Assembly: GCA_965203985.1 (NCBI GenBank)
Contig: CBDBDS010000002.1
Location: forward strand, 310,001-374,000
Length of the DNA stretch: 64,000 bases
DNA from: Bin87 sp965203985
GTDB taxonomy: Bacteria; Chloroflexota; Dehalococcoidia; Lucifugimonadales; UBA3495
Reading direction: 5' to 3'
A model generated the notes under the pieces. It saw only the letters and a program-made list of their open reading frames with translations, ran no database searches and was not told the origin of the DNA. A program made the translations under genes and the position numbers. Shown one piece after another: positions 32,715 through 43,300 of this stretch; positions within the stretch are counted from its first letter, which is position 1; each line of letters opens with the position of its first letter.

Positions 32715-34057
32715 GAATGTGTCCTGTGCGCGTAGAAATTCCTCATCAGCACTGCGGCAAAATCCTCGTTCATGGGGTCCCACCGCATAACGGACACGCC
32801 CGAACGGCGCAGCCTGTCCACAAGAGGCTCGACCTCCCGCCGCATGAGCCCGAGAGCCTGTTCCTCAAGTCGAGTATCCGCCCCTTGGAATCCTCCCGAT
32901 TCCAGGTGAACAACCCTGATTTGGTTGGACCGTCGGTGTCCACGGCGGATGGTTACTAACCGCCTGATACCTCGGAAGAAGCCATCCTGCTCGGGTGATC
33001 TGGTCGCCCATCTGGAGTAGTGAACATCCAGGCGGGTAATTACGTAAACCTCCGGCTTCAGTCGGAACAGAAAACCCTTGCACTTTTCTACCGCTTCCAC
33101 CAGATTCTGTTGCGAAGCGCCGGGTTCGAGCCTCGTGAGGATGTTGGTCAACCTCTGGAACTGCTTGTGACCAAGTTCGGGCGTCAGGATGTCGCTGTTG
33201 CTGTTGTACACGTACGCGCCCAAAGTGTAGCCTCGGGTCAGGTAGTATTGGGCTACCGCGCCGGAAGCCTCAGCAGCCTCGTCGATCAATGGAGACAGCG
33301 CCGGTCCCACTTCCATGTAGTCCGAGCCGTCCAGAAATAACCAGACCGCCTTTCTGCCTTCCGGCTCGTATTGGTTCACCAACAACGGGTTGAAGCTTCC
33401 GGAGTTACGGGCGCTGGCCTTCCAGTTGACAGATCTCATCGGGTCCCCTGGATTGTAAGGACGCAGTTCCATGAAGTCCGTGGTGGATATTCCGGCGACG
33501 GCAACGTCTTCACCGGAACGGCGGCTGTGAGCCCGGCCGCGGACCTCGTTGACCCTTCTGATGGCTTGGTTGCGCGGCACAACCGAAATCTCCAGCGGAG
33601 GCCCGATGGTCCCCTGTTGTCGTCGGTTCAGACCCAACGCAGCTTCCGTTTCCCACTGGGCCTCGCGCAGCGCGAACACGCCCCGCTTGGGACACTGGAT
33701 CCGGTACGACAGGTCATAAGTCTTCGTCCCGGGCCAATGCCAGATCACCCGGAGGTTGTTGCCGCTGACGATTTGGGTTTCCCCAGGCAGCGGATCGTAC
33801 ACGTAAACGGCTCCCATGCCACCGTCGACTTCCAGCTGACGCTCGACATCGAGTGAATCGCCAGCCCAACAAACGGACCGGGGCAACCTCCGGTGAAGAA
33901 CCACCCTCTGGGGAGTGGACAGCGAGGCGCCGATAAGCACCAGCACCAACAGAAAAACAGCGCCCGCAAGCAACACGAAATTGCCCAGGCAGAGGGCGAT
34001 CAACATTGCCAAGAACGCCGGGGCCAGCCACCGGCCTGGGGAAGCCGTGAACATCAT
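32711..34057 (-). CDS. DUF58-domain protein
   Basis: The 448-residue protein has two N-terminal membrane segments (WLAPAFLAMLIALCLGNFVLLAGAVFLLVLVLIGA). A periplasmic/beta region follows (about 50-180). The DUF58 core is marked by GISTTDFMELRPYNPGDPMRSVNWKASARNSG. It is then followed by a von Willebrand A-like segment (KAVWLFLDGSDYMEVGP with the D-G-S motif). DUF58 proteins accompany MoxR ATPases and TgpA-type transglutaminases. Start and stop both overlap neighbours by four bases (ATGA), so translation is coupled with moxR upstream and the small membrane protein downstream. Confidence 0.92.
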   Translation of the reverse strand: MMFTASPGRWLAPAFLAMLIALCLGNFVLLAGAVFLLVLVLIGASLSTPQRVVLHRRLPRSVCWAGDSLDVERQLEVDGGMGAVYVYDPLPGETQIVSGNNLRVIWHWPGTKTYDLSYRIQCPKRGVFALREAQWETEAALGLNRRQQGTIGPPLEISVVPRNQAIRRVNEVRGRAHSRRSGEDVAVAGISTTDFMELRPYNPGDPMRSVNWKASARNSGSFNPLLVNQYEPEGRKAVWLFLDGSDYMEVGPALSPLIDEAAEASGAVAQYYLTRGYTLGAYVYNSNSDILTPELGHKQFQRLTNILTRLEPGASQQNLVEAVEKCKGFLFRLKPEVYVITRLDVHYSRWATRSPEQDGFFRGIRRLVTIRRGHRRSNQIRVVHLESGGFQGADTRLEEQALGLMRREVEPLVDRLRRSGVSVMRWDPMNEDFAAVLMRNFYAHRTHS

Positions 34058-35043
34058 ACGGCCGACCGGCGTCCCAGTTCGGTGGGCACCGGGATCTGAT
34101 CAACCACGTCCTGTACCACCTGCTGAGGCTGTGTCCCTTCGAGAATATCTTCGATGTTCAGGATGACGCGGTGTCCCAGGACGTCGGTCGTCACCGACTT
34201 CACGTCGTCGGGGATAACGAAGTCTCTGCCCTGTATGAGGGCCATGCTTCGGGCAACCTTGAGGAGAGCCAATCCTCCCCGGGGACTGGCGCCAACGGCA
34301 ACTCTGGGGTCCTCGCGGGTCAACCTGACGAGTTGCGTGATGTAGTCAACGATAACCTGATCCACGTACACGTCCATCTCGACGCTTTTCTGCAACCGCA
34401 GGAACCCCGCCAGGTCCACCGCCGGCTCGAGGTCCTGGGACGGGTCATCCTTCTGCCAGTCAATGCGGCGTTGCAAAATTTCGTTCTCCTGCTCTCGATT
34501 GGTGGGATAGCCCGTGGCCAAACGAAACAAAAAGCGGTCCAACTGTGCTTCGGGCAAGGGATAGGTCCCTTCCTGTTCGATGGGGTTCTGGGTAGCGATC
34601 ACCAGGAAAGGTGGGCTCAGGAGTAATGTTTCCCCATCTATGGTGACCTGCCTCTCTTCCATGGCTTCCAGGAGCGCCGCCTGGGTTTTGGGGGGCGCCC
34701 GGTTGATTTCATCGGCCAGCAGGACGTTGGTGAATATTGGTCCTTTCACCAACTGAAACTCACCGGTGTTTTGTCGCCAGACCCTGGTGCCGATAATGTC
34801 CGCCGGCAGCACATCCGGCGTGAACTGAACCCTTCTGGTTTCGCTGCCTATGGCCCGAGTGAACACTTTGGCCAGCATCGTTTTACCCAACCCCGGGTAG
34901 TCCTCGAACAGTACATGGCCATTGGCCAGCGCGGCCGCCAGCAATTTCCGCAGCAGCAACCGGTTGCCTACGAACACTTCGGCAACACGGTCAACAATTC
35001 TTTCACAGGCTTTTCCAGCCTCTTCGACGTCGATCTGGCTCAT
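34054..35043 (-). CDS. MoxR-family AAA+ ATPase
   Basis: The 329-residue protein has Walker A EDYPGLGKT (residues 47-55), Walker B LLADEIN (Asp111-Glu112) and the family extension RAPPKTQAALLEAMEERQVTIDG. Sensor 1 is FLVIATQNPIEQEGTYPLPEAQLDRF. The lid domain ends with RDFVIPDDVKSVTTDVLGHRVIL. MoxR ATPases act as chaperones that activate or assemble VWA/DUF58 partners. The ATG has a GAGG site upstream and sits 9 bases after the membrane-protein gene before it in the operon. The stop overlaps the DUF58 start. Confidence 0.96.
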   Translation of the reverse strand: MSQIDVEEAGKACERIVDRVAEVFVGNRLLLRKLLAAALANGHVLFEDYPGLGKTMLAKVFTRAIGSETRRVQFTPDVLPADIIGTRVWRQNTGEFQLVKGPIFTNVLLADEINRAPPKTQAALLEAMEERQVTIDGETLLLSPPFLVIATQNPIEQEGTYPLPEAQLDRFLFRLATGYPTNREQENEILQRRIDWQKDDPSQDLEPAVDLAGFLRLQKSVEMDVYVDQVIVDYITQLVRLTREDPRVAVGASPRGGLALLKVARSMALIQGRDFVIPDDVKSVTTDVLGHRVILNIEDILEGTQPQQVVQDVVDQIPVPTELGRRSAV

Positions 35044-35052
35044 ACCGCATCC

Positions 35053-37395
35053 TCAATCTGTGCCCCCGGTGTGGCGGTCACTGGGCAGAATCGCCTGTCT
35101 GAATCCGCGCGGTCCGTGCAATAGCTCGTAGCCGTTCGGGTATTCACCGAGGCGGGCCACAGACCTCAAACCGTTCCGGGGAATTATCTCCACTGCCCGG
35201 TGCCTCGGTACTCGATGCCTGCGATATTTCCAGCTGTCCCCGAAGGACATCAATGCGTCCCAATCATCAGGTAGGGCGACAGCTAGGTCTTCATGATTTC
35301 CTTCGCGGAAAAGGTGAGCGATGGCTCCGTCGAGCATGCGCTGCCGGCGGGCTCGGTTCCAGCGCTCTCTCCTCCTGCCGTGTCGGCGGGAAAGACGATC
35401 TATGACTTTCCTGAACCCGGACTCGAATGGTGGAGCGTCCCGGTCATCATAGGTAATCAACGGGAACCAGAGTGCCGCGGCGGCGTCGATATCGGCGCCA
35501 TTTTGCCAGTAGGCCGCCACCAGCAGGACCGCCATAGGCTTTGGATCATCGCCTGTGGTGAGAAACGGTGTTGCGGCCAGCAGGAGCCTGTTTTCGCCCA
35601 GGGTCTCTCTGGGTAATTTCGGCAGGGAGAGCGCCCTTTCGGCTCTCGCCATGGTTTCCGCCAATGCTTGGCGTCTCCATTTTTCGAGCGCTTCCTGCCG
35701 CGGTTTGCGAAACGCCCTGGGCCTGAGGGCCGTCAAGTGACAGCGCCTCATCGGTTCGAAAACCTCCGGAACATCCTCCAGAGGAACCTGGTTGCGCAGC
35801 AGCAGCGTCAGAACGTAACGCCAAACGTAGCTCCATTCACCGGTACGCACAAAATGCTGCAACGGCGCCACTAAGGCATCCAACCGGGGATCGTCGTGCT
35901 CACGAGTATCGGGGGCGTGGCGAGACCAATTGGACCACTGCGGCGGCGCTGAGGTCTCCGGGAGCAGCTCCGACCGCACAGTCTGCCTCATGCGGTAAAA
36001 CGCGAAAACGGCGAACGCCAGCACCACTACCCACTCGAATAAGGGAGCGAAAGACAACAGGTCGTAGAGTAAAGGCCGCACCAGAAGCCCGTACCAGGCT
36101 AACGCTGCCCCCAACCAAAACGCCCGGGCGGTAGATTGAAAGAACCAGTTCGTGATCACTTTCGCCAGCCCGCTCCCATTGGATGTGAAGACCCCCACGA
36201 GCAACGCCAGCGCCACTGCGAACAGGCCACAGCCTATCGTAGCCCCGATCAGCGGGTAGCCATGACCCAGAGGGGCCAATGGCACCGTTGACAGCCAGGC
36301 CAACGCACCGGCCAGGCCGTAGACGGCGGCCTTGATCACGAGCGCGTAGCGCGCCGGTATGTCGCCATCTATCGTTTTGGGCAGACGCACGGCGTAGAAC
36401 AATGCCGCAGCGAACGCCGCTATCAGGTACTTGGCATCGAATACGTGACTGAAGTGGGCCAAACTGGCGTATCCGAACTGGTGATTCGGCCACTGGCCCA
36501 GGAGCAAAGCGCTAACGTTGGGGAGGGCGCTGATCAAAGCCCACACTGCCAGCCCGCAGCCGGCCGCCAGACACAGGTCGGCAGTCGGCCTCAGCGTCCC
36601 GGAAACCGGGTTCCGGCCGGTTTGAACCGCGGCCTGCGCCTCGCGCAAAACATCGGCCAGATAGGTGGCGCTTACGGCCGCCGCCAGACCCCCCATCAGG
36701 GGAGATTCGAGAAACCCATAGCTGGCGGACCAGCCCTGGTAAGCAAGCAACGCGATCGTTCCCAGGGCCAGCAACCGGCAGCGAGGAAATCCAAATAGCG
36801 AACCGGCCCGGGGAAACCGCAAGCCGATCAAGTCCACAGAGGCCATGGCGGTCAGCACCAGCCCGGCGCCACCCAGCAAGCCGTAATAAAGCTGTGGTTC
36901 GGTCAGGTTTTCGATAAGCCCGCTCAACCCTCCCAGAAGGAGCGCGACCCAGAGCGGCAAAGGTACGATCGTCGTCGGGCGTCCCGCCAATAATCCCAGG
37001 GCGATGCCGGCCAGCGCGATGATATTGCAATAAACGACGGCGGCATCCCGAGTCCCGGCCCAAAATACCAGGGCGCCGACGAGGAGCAGCGACCAAGCTG
37101 AGTCTCGGAAAAGCGCCGCCACCTTCAGCAGGTACGCCGCGGCTTCAGGGCTCAACGTTTTTGGCAAGCCTGGCCACGTCCTGGAACGGTGCGGACGCGA
37201 TGTCCAGATCCAAAGGTGCAGCAAGAACGCGACGGCGGCCGCGAACATTATCGGCCACACCAGATGACCTATGCCGATACCCGAACCAGCCAGGTTCAAC
37301 GCCGGAGCGGCGCCCCAGGCAACTATCAGGGCGCTGACCGTTATGGCCGCCGCTGCGACCAGGAACGTGATGCCCAATTCACGGTTAGTGACCAT
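35053..37395 (-). CDS. Large polytopic membrane protein of the MoxR-transglutaminase operon
   Basis: The ATG at 37395 overlaps the end of the giant transglutaminase gene by 11 bases. The 780-residue protein has about 13 hydrophobic segments over residues 1-460 (for example GITFLVAAAAITVSALIVAWG, LWVALLLGGLSGLI and FEWVVVLAFAVFAFYRM). A soluble C-terminal region of about 310 residues follows, rich in Arg and aromatic residues (HFVRTGEWSYVWRYVLTLLLRNQVPLED, RRHGRRRERWNRARRQRM). No catalytic motif is visible. The membrane topology resembles the N-terminal half of TgpA-like proteins without the transglutaminase. It is presumably a membrane scaffold for the complex. Confidence 0.85.
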   Translation of the reverse strand: MVTNRELGITFLVAAAAITVSALIVAWGAAPALNLAGSGIGIGHLVWPIMFAAAVAFLLHLWIWTSRPHRSRTWPGLPKTLSPEAAAYLLKVAALFRDSAWSLLLVGALVFWAGTRDAAVVYCNIIALAGIALGLLAGRPTTIVPLPLWVALLLGGLSGLIENLTEPQLYYGLLGGAGLVLTAMASVDLIGLRFPRAGSLFGFPRCRLLALGTIALLAYQGWSASYGFLESPLMGGLAAAVSATYLADVLREAQAAVQTGRNPVSGTLRPTADLCLAAGCGLAVWALISALPNVSALLLGQWPNHQFGYASLAHFSHVFDAKYLIAAFAAALFYAVRLPKTIDGDIPARYALVIKAAVYGLAGALAWLSTVPLAPLGHGYPLIGATIGCGLFAVALALLVGVFTSNGSGLAKVITNWFFQSTARAFWLGAALAWYGLLVRPLLYDLLSFAPLFEWVVVLAFAVFAFYRMRQTVRSELLPETSAPPQWSNWSRHAPDTREHDDPRLDALVAPLQHFVRTGEWSYVWRYVLTLLLRNQVPLEDVPEVFEPMRRCHLTALRPRAFRKPRQEALEKWRRQALAETMARAERALSLPKLPRETLGENRLLLAATPFLTTGDDPKPMAVLLVAAYWQNGADIDAAAALWFPLITYDDRDAPPFESGFRKVIDRLSRRHGRRRERWNRARRQRMLDGAIAHLFREGNHEDLAVALPDDWDALMSFGDSWKYRRHRVPRHRAVEIIPRNGLRSVARLGEYPNGYELLHGPRGFRQAILPSDRHTGGTD

Positions 37396-40300
37396 CACTT
37401 GCCTGATCCGCCACCAGTCGCCGGCACGCCCGATACATCGATTCAAAACGAGCCCGGCCGATCTCGTGCAAACTGTAGTCCGCTTCTTCGAACCTGGCGA
37501 TAACCTCTTCCAGCGCCCGCTGGTCCAGGGGGAACCCGCTGGCCACGGCCAGCGCCTCCACCTCCCGGGGAGTTGCCTGGTCAGGAATGTTGGGTACCTG
37601 CTGGCGAATCCACATCAGGAAGTCGTTATAGCGACGCACCACATCTTCGCGGAACTCCACCAGCTCGATCTGTCGCGTCATGGACGCGGGAAGATAGTCC
37701 AGATCGCCAGCGAAATTCGCCTCTATTTGGTATGACCCGGGAACGTGTCCAATCAGGTCGGTGTAACCAGTGCCGGAGGCGTCGGTGATAACCTCAATCG
37801 GCTGATCCGTCTCTCCAATGGACACTATGAGGCGGCGTCCTGTCACTGCCTGTCCGTGGATGTCCGCCAATAGAAATTCCACCGCGATTTTTTCGTCGGT
37901 ACCCCAGATATCGGGCAGATCATCCGCTGATTTCCGTATGTTGACTGCCAGCACGGTGGGGACCGGTCCTCGCAGTTCGAACTCTTCGCTCGCTGAAGAT
38001 GGCGAATGGCGTTCGTCCCCCTGGAAACGTGCGGAGACGCGGTGAAGTCCCTCTACAGCCCCGGACCAGGTGGCGATGCACCTGCCTTCTATGTCGGTAG
38101 TCAGCAGCATGGGCTCGCCAGGATCCCCCCACTCCAAGTGCAAATCCATACCGGCCAGAGGGTTCTCATCCACGGAAGTCAGCCGGCATTCGGCGCGAAC
38201 GATTTCACCAAGTCGCCAGATCCGGTCGCTTCCCGGCAGCAGATCCGGGAAGCGTATGGTTAATTTGGTGTCCGCCGTCGGTTTCGGCCCTGTCCCAACG
38301 GCCCGCCGGGTTGGCTCTCCATCCGGTTCTGAGCTGCCGGTTTCCTCCAGAGGAACACCCCCGCGAGAAACCGAGGCTGCGGCCTCAACGGTAGGTGGAT
38401 TGCTGGCAGGGCCTTCTCCACGCCTGCGAACCGGCGCGAAGGAAAGCCGTTTGCGTCCCAAGACGTATGCAAGCGAGGTGCACAGGACAAGGGCCAGGGG
38501 GAGGCCCACCCAAAGGAGCCAATCGAACGCGGGTGGCGCGACCGGCAATCCCAACGTATAGACTACGGGAAGATGCCATTGGTCGCCATCAAACCGCAGG
38601 GTCAGCGGGATAACCTCGGGCTCATCAACGTCGGGGATCGGTACCGTGAAAACGGCCGCGCCGTCAGCGTCGCTAACCGCTTGACCATCTTCACCATATC
38701 GCAAGACAGCGCCGGCAATTCCCTTTCCTCGATCATCCAGCAGTCGCGCTCCCAGCTGAAGCGGCTCACCCGGCCTGGCCGGTTCCAGCGGTACGACAAT
38801 GATGCTGGTGGTAGATACAACCTCAATGGCGGTCTCGACGGAGATTTCCAGCTTCGGAGCGGCTATCTCCAGCGCCATCCGGCCATTATCCACATCGTCT
38901 TCCACCGGGAACGTTACCTCGAACGAACCGGCGGCATTGGTGCGGCCGGCTATCTTTCCATCATTTGGTCCGGTCACAACAACTTCGACGTCGCGCGCCG
39001 CCTGGCTTCCGACAACCACCGTTCCGCGCAGTATGAGGTCTTTTCCGCGGGAAATCGTCCCCGGGGCATCCACTACGATTTGGACTTTGGACACCTCGAT
39101 CGTCCACAACCTGCGGGACGCCTCCAGGCCGGGGGTGCCAGCGAACCCGATCTCCACGATAGCCTCGCCCTCAACGTCAAACACTCGCTCCCAACGGAAG
39201 GAACCGTCGGCGTCGGTATCGACCACCGTGCCGGTTCCGCCCATTACTCCCACTGTGACTTGCGAACCTGGCAAGGGTCTGCCATCGGCCCCGGACAATT
39301 TCCCAGTCAGGCCGTAGGGATGCCCCAACCGGGCGACCCGGTCCCCGTCGAGAGCAATGGATACCGGCTCAACGACTTTGATTGAGGTCTGGTACGAGGA
39401 GGGTTCGATATCGTCGCCGCCACCAAACGTAGCCATCAACGCATGGATCCCGGTGTCGTGGATTGCTCCGCTGATCTGGAAAGCTCCCCGCTCATCGGTA
39501 GTGGCTGAATTGGGCTGACCTCCAGCCAACGCGATAGCGACATCTCGCCCTGCCAATGGGTGACCGCGCGCGTCCTGGAGATGGCCCTCAATGGGGAAAT
39601 CCTCATTGAGACGTACTTGTGGTAGTCCCTGTATCTGCAACACGCTGGGCATGGTGGCGCTGAGGACGAGCTGAGCCTCGTTCCCCAGAAGAAAATCCGA
39701 TTCCACGAATCTCGCCCCAACCACGTGTTCGCCCGTCTCTACGAAAGTATGCGTAAATTCGAACCGACCGGTGACGTCGGTATAAGCTGGCGAGGCGAGC
39801 TGACCATCGATGGTGATTTGGATTTCCCGGTCGGCCAGGCTACCGGCAACCTCTTCCGACAATTGGCCCGAGAATTGCGCAATGGTGTCCACCGAAACTT
39901 CGGACGGCCCAGCCAGTTGCAGGCCGGTGCCGGAGTACACTTTGATTTCCGGATCGCTCCAGGACTCTTCGTATTCGGAATTGCCCACAGCGTGGGCGAT
40001 GAGTTGGTAGCCGCCGCGAGCGAACCGGGTGGGCAGATGGACTTCCACCGAATAGCGGCCTCGCTCGACGGCGCCCGTACCGACCTTGACCCCACCGTTT
40101 TCTTTTTTCTCGTTGATGAAGATCTCCACCTGGACTCCGTCCACCGGCGCGCCGGAGGCGGTGGTGACGGTGCCGCCGACGGCAAAAGGCGCTCCCAGTC
40201 GGGTCTGGGCCGGCCATTGGGAAATTTCGGTAATCGTCTCTTGCGGGCCCTGGGTTTGGCTTTGCTTTTTCTCGGTTTCAGAGGCGGCCTGGTCCTCCGG

Positions 40301-43300
40301 CTGGAGGTCAGGAGACTGCGATTCGCTCGCCGCGCCACCGGACATTTCGGAACCTCGGGACGGCGCTCCGCCTGCTGCTGTGGGCTCAAAGGTGATCCAT
40401 CCCAGGCCCTCGAACGGGACTTCAGCCCACTGGTGGGCCTGATTGGAATAGACCGTCCGCGACTGCTGCGTCGCGCCCACGGACCATCCGGAGACCACCC
40501 TGGCCGGCAGTCCGACGGATCGAGCCAGCACCACGAAGGCGCTGCTGAACTGGCCGCAGGTTCCCTCTTTCGCTTCAAACAAGAACCAGTCCACCGGATC
40601 GTGGCCGGGAGGCGGTGTGCCGGTGTTGTCGGAGGCATAGCCATAGGCGTAGTTGCTGCGCAGGAAGCGCTCGATGGCCTTTGCCTTCAGATAGGCGCCG
40701 TCGTGCCCCGAAGTAATGCTCAAAGCCAGTTCCCGGATTCGAGGAGGGAGATCCTCCGGCAGTTGGGTGTAAGCAGCGTCTGTGAACGGCGTGGCGCCGA
40801 CCAATTGATCCCGTGGGAACTCAACGTGTTGTGCGATCCACGAATATTCGGTTGGGTTGCCTTGGGAGGCGAAGGTCGCGCTGAGGGGAGCGTAAGACCC
40901 GTCAGTCATAATCTGGTCCGCGCGCAACGACATGGGCTTGCGGCCGGCGGGGATGCTGCCCGCCTCCGGGTGAGCGGAAACCTCAATCCGGTCAAGGCCC
41001 CGCAGCGTGCCGTATCCCGGCCCGGGCCAAGCCAGGAGGCCGGCCGCTGCGCTTGGAGCCATAGGAAACTCGGACAGGTCCCAATGAGAACGATTGCGCT
41101 CCACCAGGACCGGCAACCCGTCCCCTTGCCGGTATGGCAGTTGCACCGGATCGATTTGGCTCCATACTCCGTCCGAGTAGAGCTCACCGGTCGTCGTGCG
41201 CAGATACCCAGCGCTGATCCCGCCGGTGACTTGGAACACGGGTACGGGTGGAAGCTCTCGGGCCTGCCGTGTGGTGGTGCCCGGAACACACAACGATCCA
41301 GAAGCGCTGTTGACCAATACGCTTCCGTTCTCCAACGCGGTAATCTGAGCGCCAATCTCAGACAGGGCTTCCGCAGCGTTCTCGGGGTTGCTGGACGGAT
41401 CCCCTGACAAAAGTTCCTGCAATCGGTCTCCCACCGGCGTACCATCTTGACCGGTACCGTCCCACTGTTGCTCAATAGCCCGCGCCAGGTCGGGATCGTC
41501 GGCCGCAATTGCCTCCAGCGTCGAACTGGCGGCAGCGTCACCGATCGTTTCCCCGGCGCCATCTAATCCGTCCTCAAACCCGGGAGTCCGCCCGGGAGCG
41601 CCGGCCGAAGCGGTCGGTTCAAACGTTACCCACCCCAATTCGTCGAAGGCCACCTCCGCCCACTGGTGGGCCTGATCGACGTACACCGTCTGCAAATCGT
41701 CCTCAGGGGACACAGCCCATCCGGACACTACTCGGGCCGGTATTCCCGCCGCCCGTGCCAGGATAACGAAAGCGCTGCTGAACTGTCCGCAGGTGCCTTC
41801 TTTTGACTCAAACAGGAACCAATCGATGGGATCCTGATCGACGGGTGGTTGTGCGCTGCCTGGTTCGGCGAAGGCGTAAGCATAATTGGTGCGGAGATAC
41901 GATTCGATGGCTTTGGCTTTGGCGTATGGCGAGGTGTGCCCTCGGGTAATTTGCGAAGCCAAAGCTGCAACCCGGGAGGGCAGGTTGTCGGGGAGCTGCG
42001 TAAACGCTGGGTCGCCGGAGACCGTGGCTTGGGCCAGCCTGTCGCCGGTGGGACGAAGCGTTTGAGCCGACCAGGAATACGTGCTCCGAGGTCGGTCGCT
42101 CCGGAAAGTGACGCCGAAGGGCCGGTAGTACCCATCGGTTGAAATGTGCCTCGTCCCCAAAGAGATCGGCCACGGGCCGGCCGGCAACGGGTCCGCAGAG
42201 GCAGACGACACCGTGATCCGATCCTCGAAGGATTGAAGTCCGAAAGCGCTGATGGGCCACGCTAACGAAGCCGACTGCGGATTCGGATCTCCGGTACTAC
42301 GGTTACCAAGATGGTCAGGAAGTAATCGGTTAACCAAATCGCCGGTACCCTGCCGGGCTTGGTAGGGCAATTCCACTACATTTGAACTGCGCCACACGCC
42401 ATTCTGGTAAACATCGGCCACGGCAGTCCTGAAATATCTCGTGTTGGCCGAACCGCGGGCTTCAAACACCGGAATGCGCGTGGGCGCGGCAGCCTGGGCG
42501 GTGCTGACCCCGCCCACCAACGCTTTCACGGCTTCGCTCTTGACCGCCAACTTGCCGCCATTTTCCAATGTGGCGATCTCGGCTCCCAGCCCCGTCAAAG
42601 CATCTTCCGCCGTATCACGCACTGTCGGATCCGTGTCCGCAAGGGCTTCAGATATTCCCGGTATCGCCTCATCACGCTCCGTATCTGCCAGGCCACGAAC
42701 GGCGGAGATCCGCACCTCAGGGGCTGTGTCTGATGTGACTGCCACCGCCAGGGGTTCAATAACCGATACATCATCCACTGAGCCGAGAGCCTGACCGGCA
42801 GCCGAGCGAACCGAGACGGAATCATCAGAACGGAGAGTCTCCGCCAGAGGTTTCGTTACCCGAGATGCCGGCAACGGAGATTTTTCGCTGAAGCGGGCCA
42901 GATCCTCTGCCGCTGCCGCGCGATCGCTTATCGACGGGTCCGTATGCAAGGCGCTCGCTAACCGTTCAAGCTCCTCCTCCCAGACGCCGGACCGGTTCGC
43001 CCGCGCTCGCGCTCCTCGTGATCCGGTTGGATCGAATATGATCCAACCCAAGTCTTCGAATCCCACCTCCGCCCACTGGTGCGCCTGATCCGAAGTCACT
43101 GTTTGCTCAACCCCGACCTCGGCAATCGCCCACCCGGAGGCTACTCGGGCGGGAATCCCCACCGACCGGGCCATCACCACGAAAGCGCTGCTCAGCTGAC
43201 CACTGGTGCCCTGCCGGCTATCGAACAGGAACCAGTCAACCGGATCCTGATCCAAGGGGAGCTCGGGGGTCTGGGAGTTGGTGAAGCCATAGGGATACTC

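Noticed and set aside
39725..41407. A 560-codon plus-strand frame
   Set aside because: It is antisense to the giant transglutaminase gene, whose repeated catalytic motifs are unambiguous.
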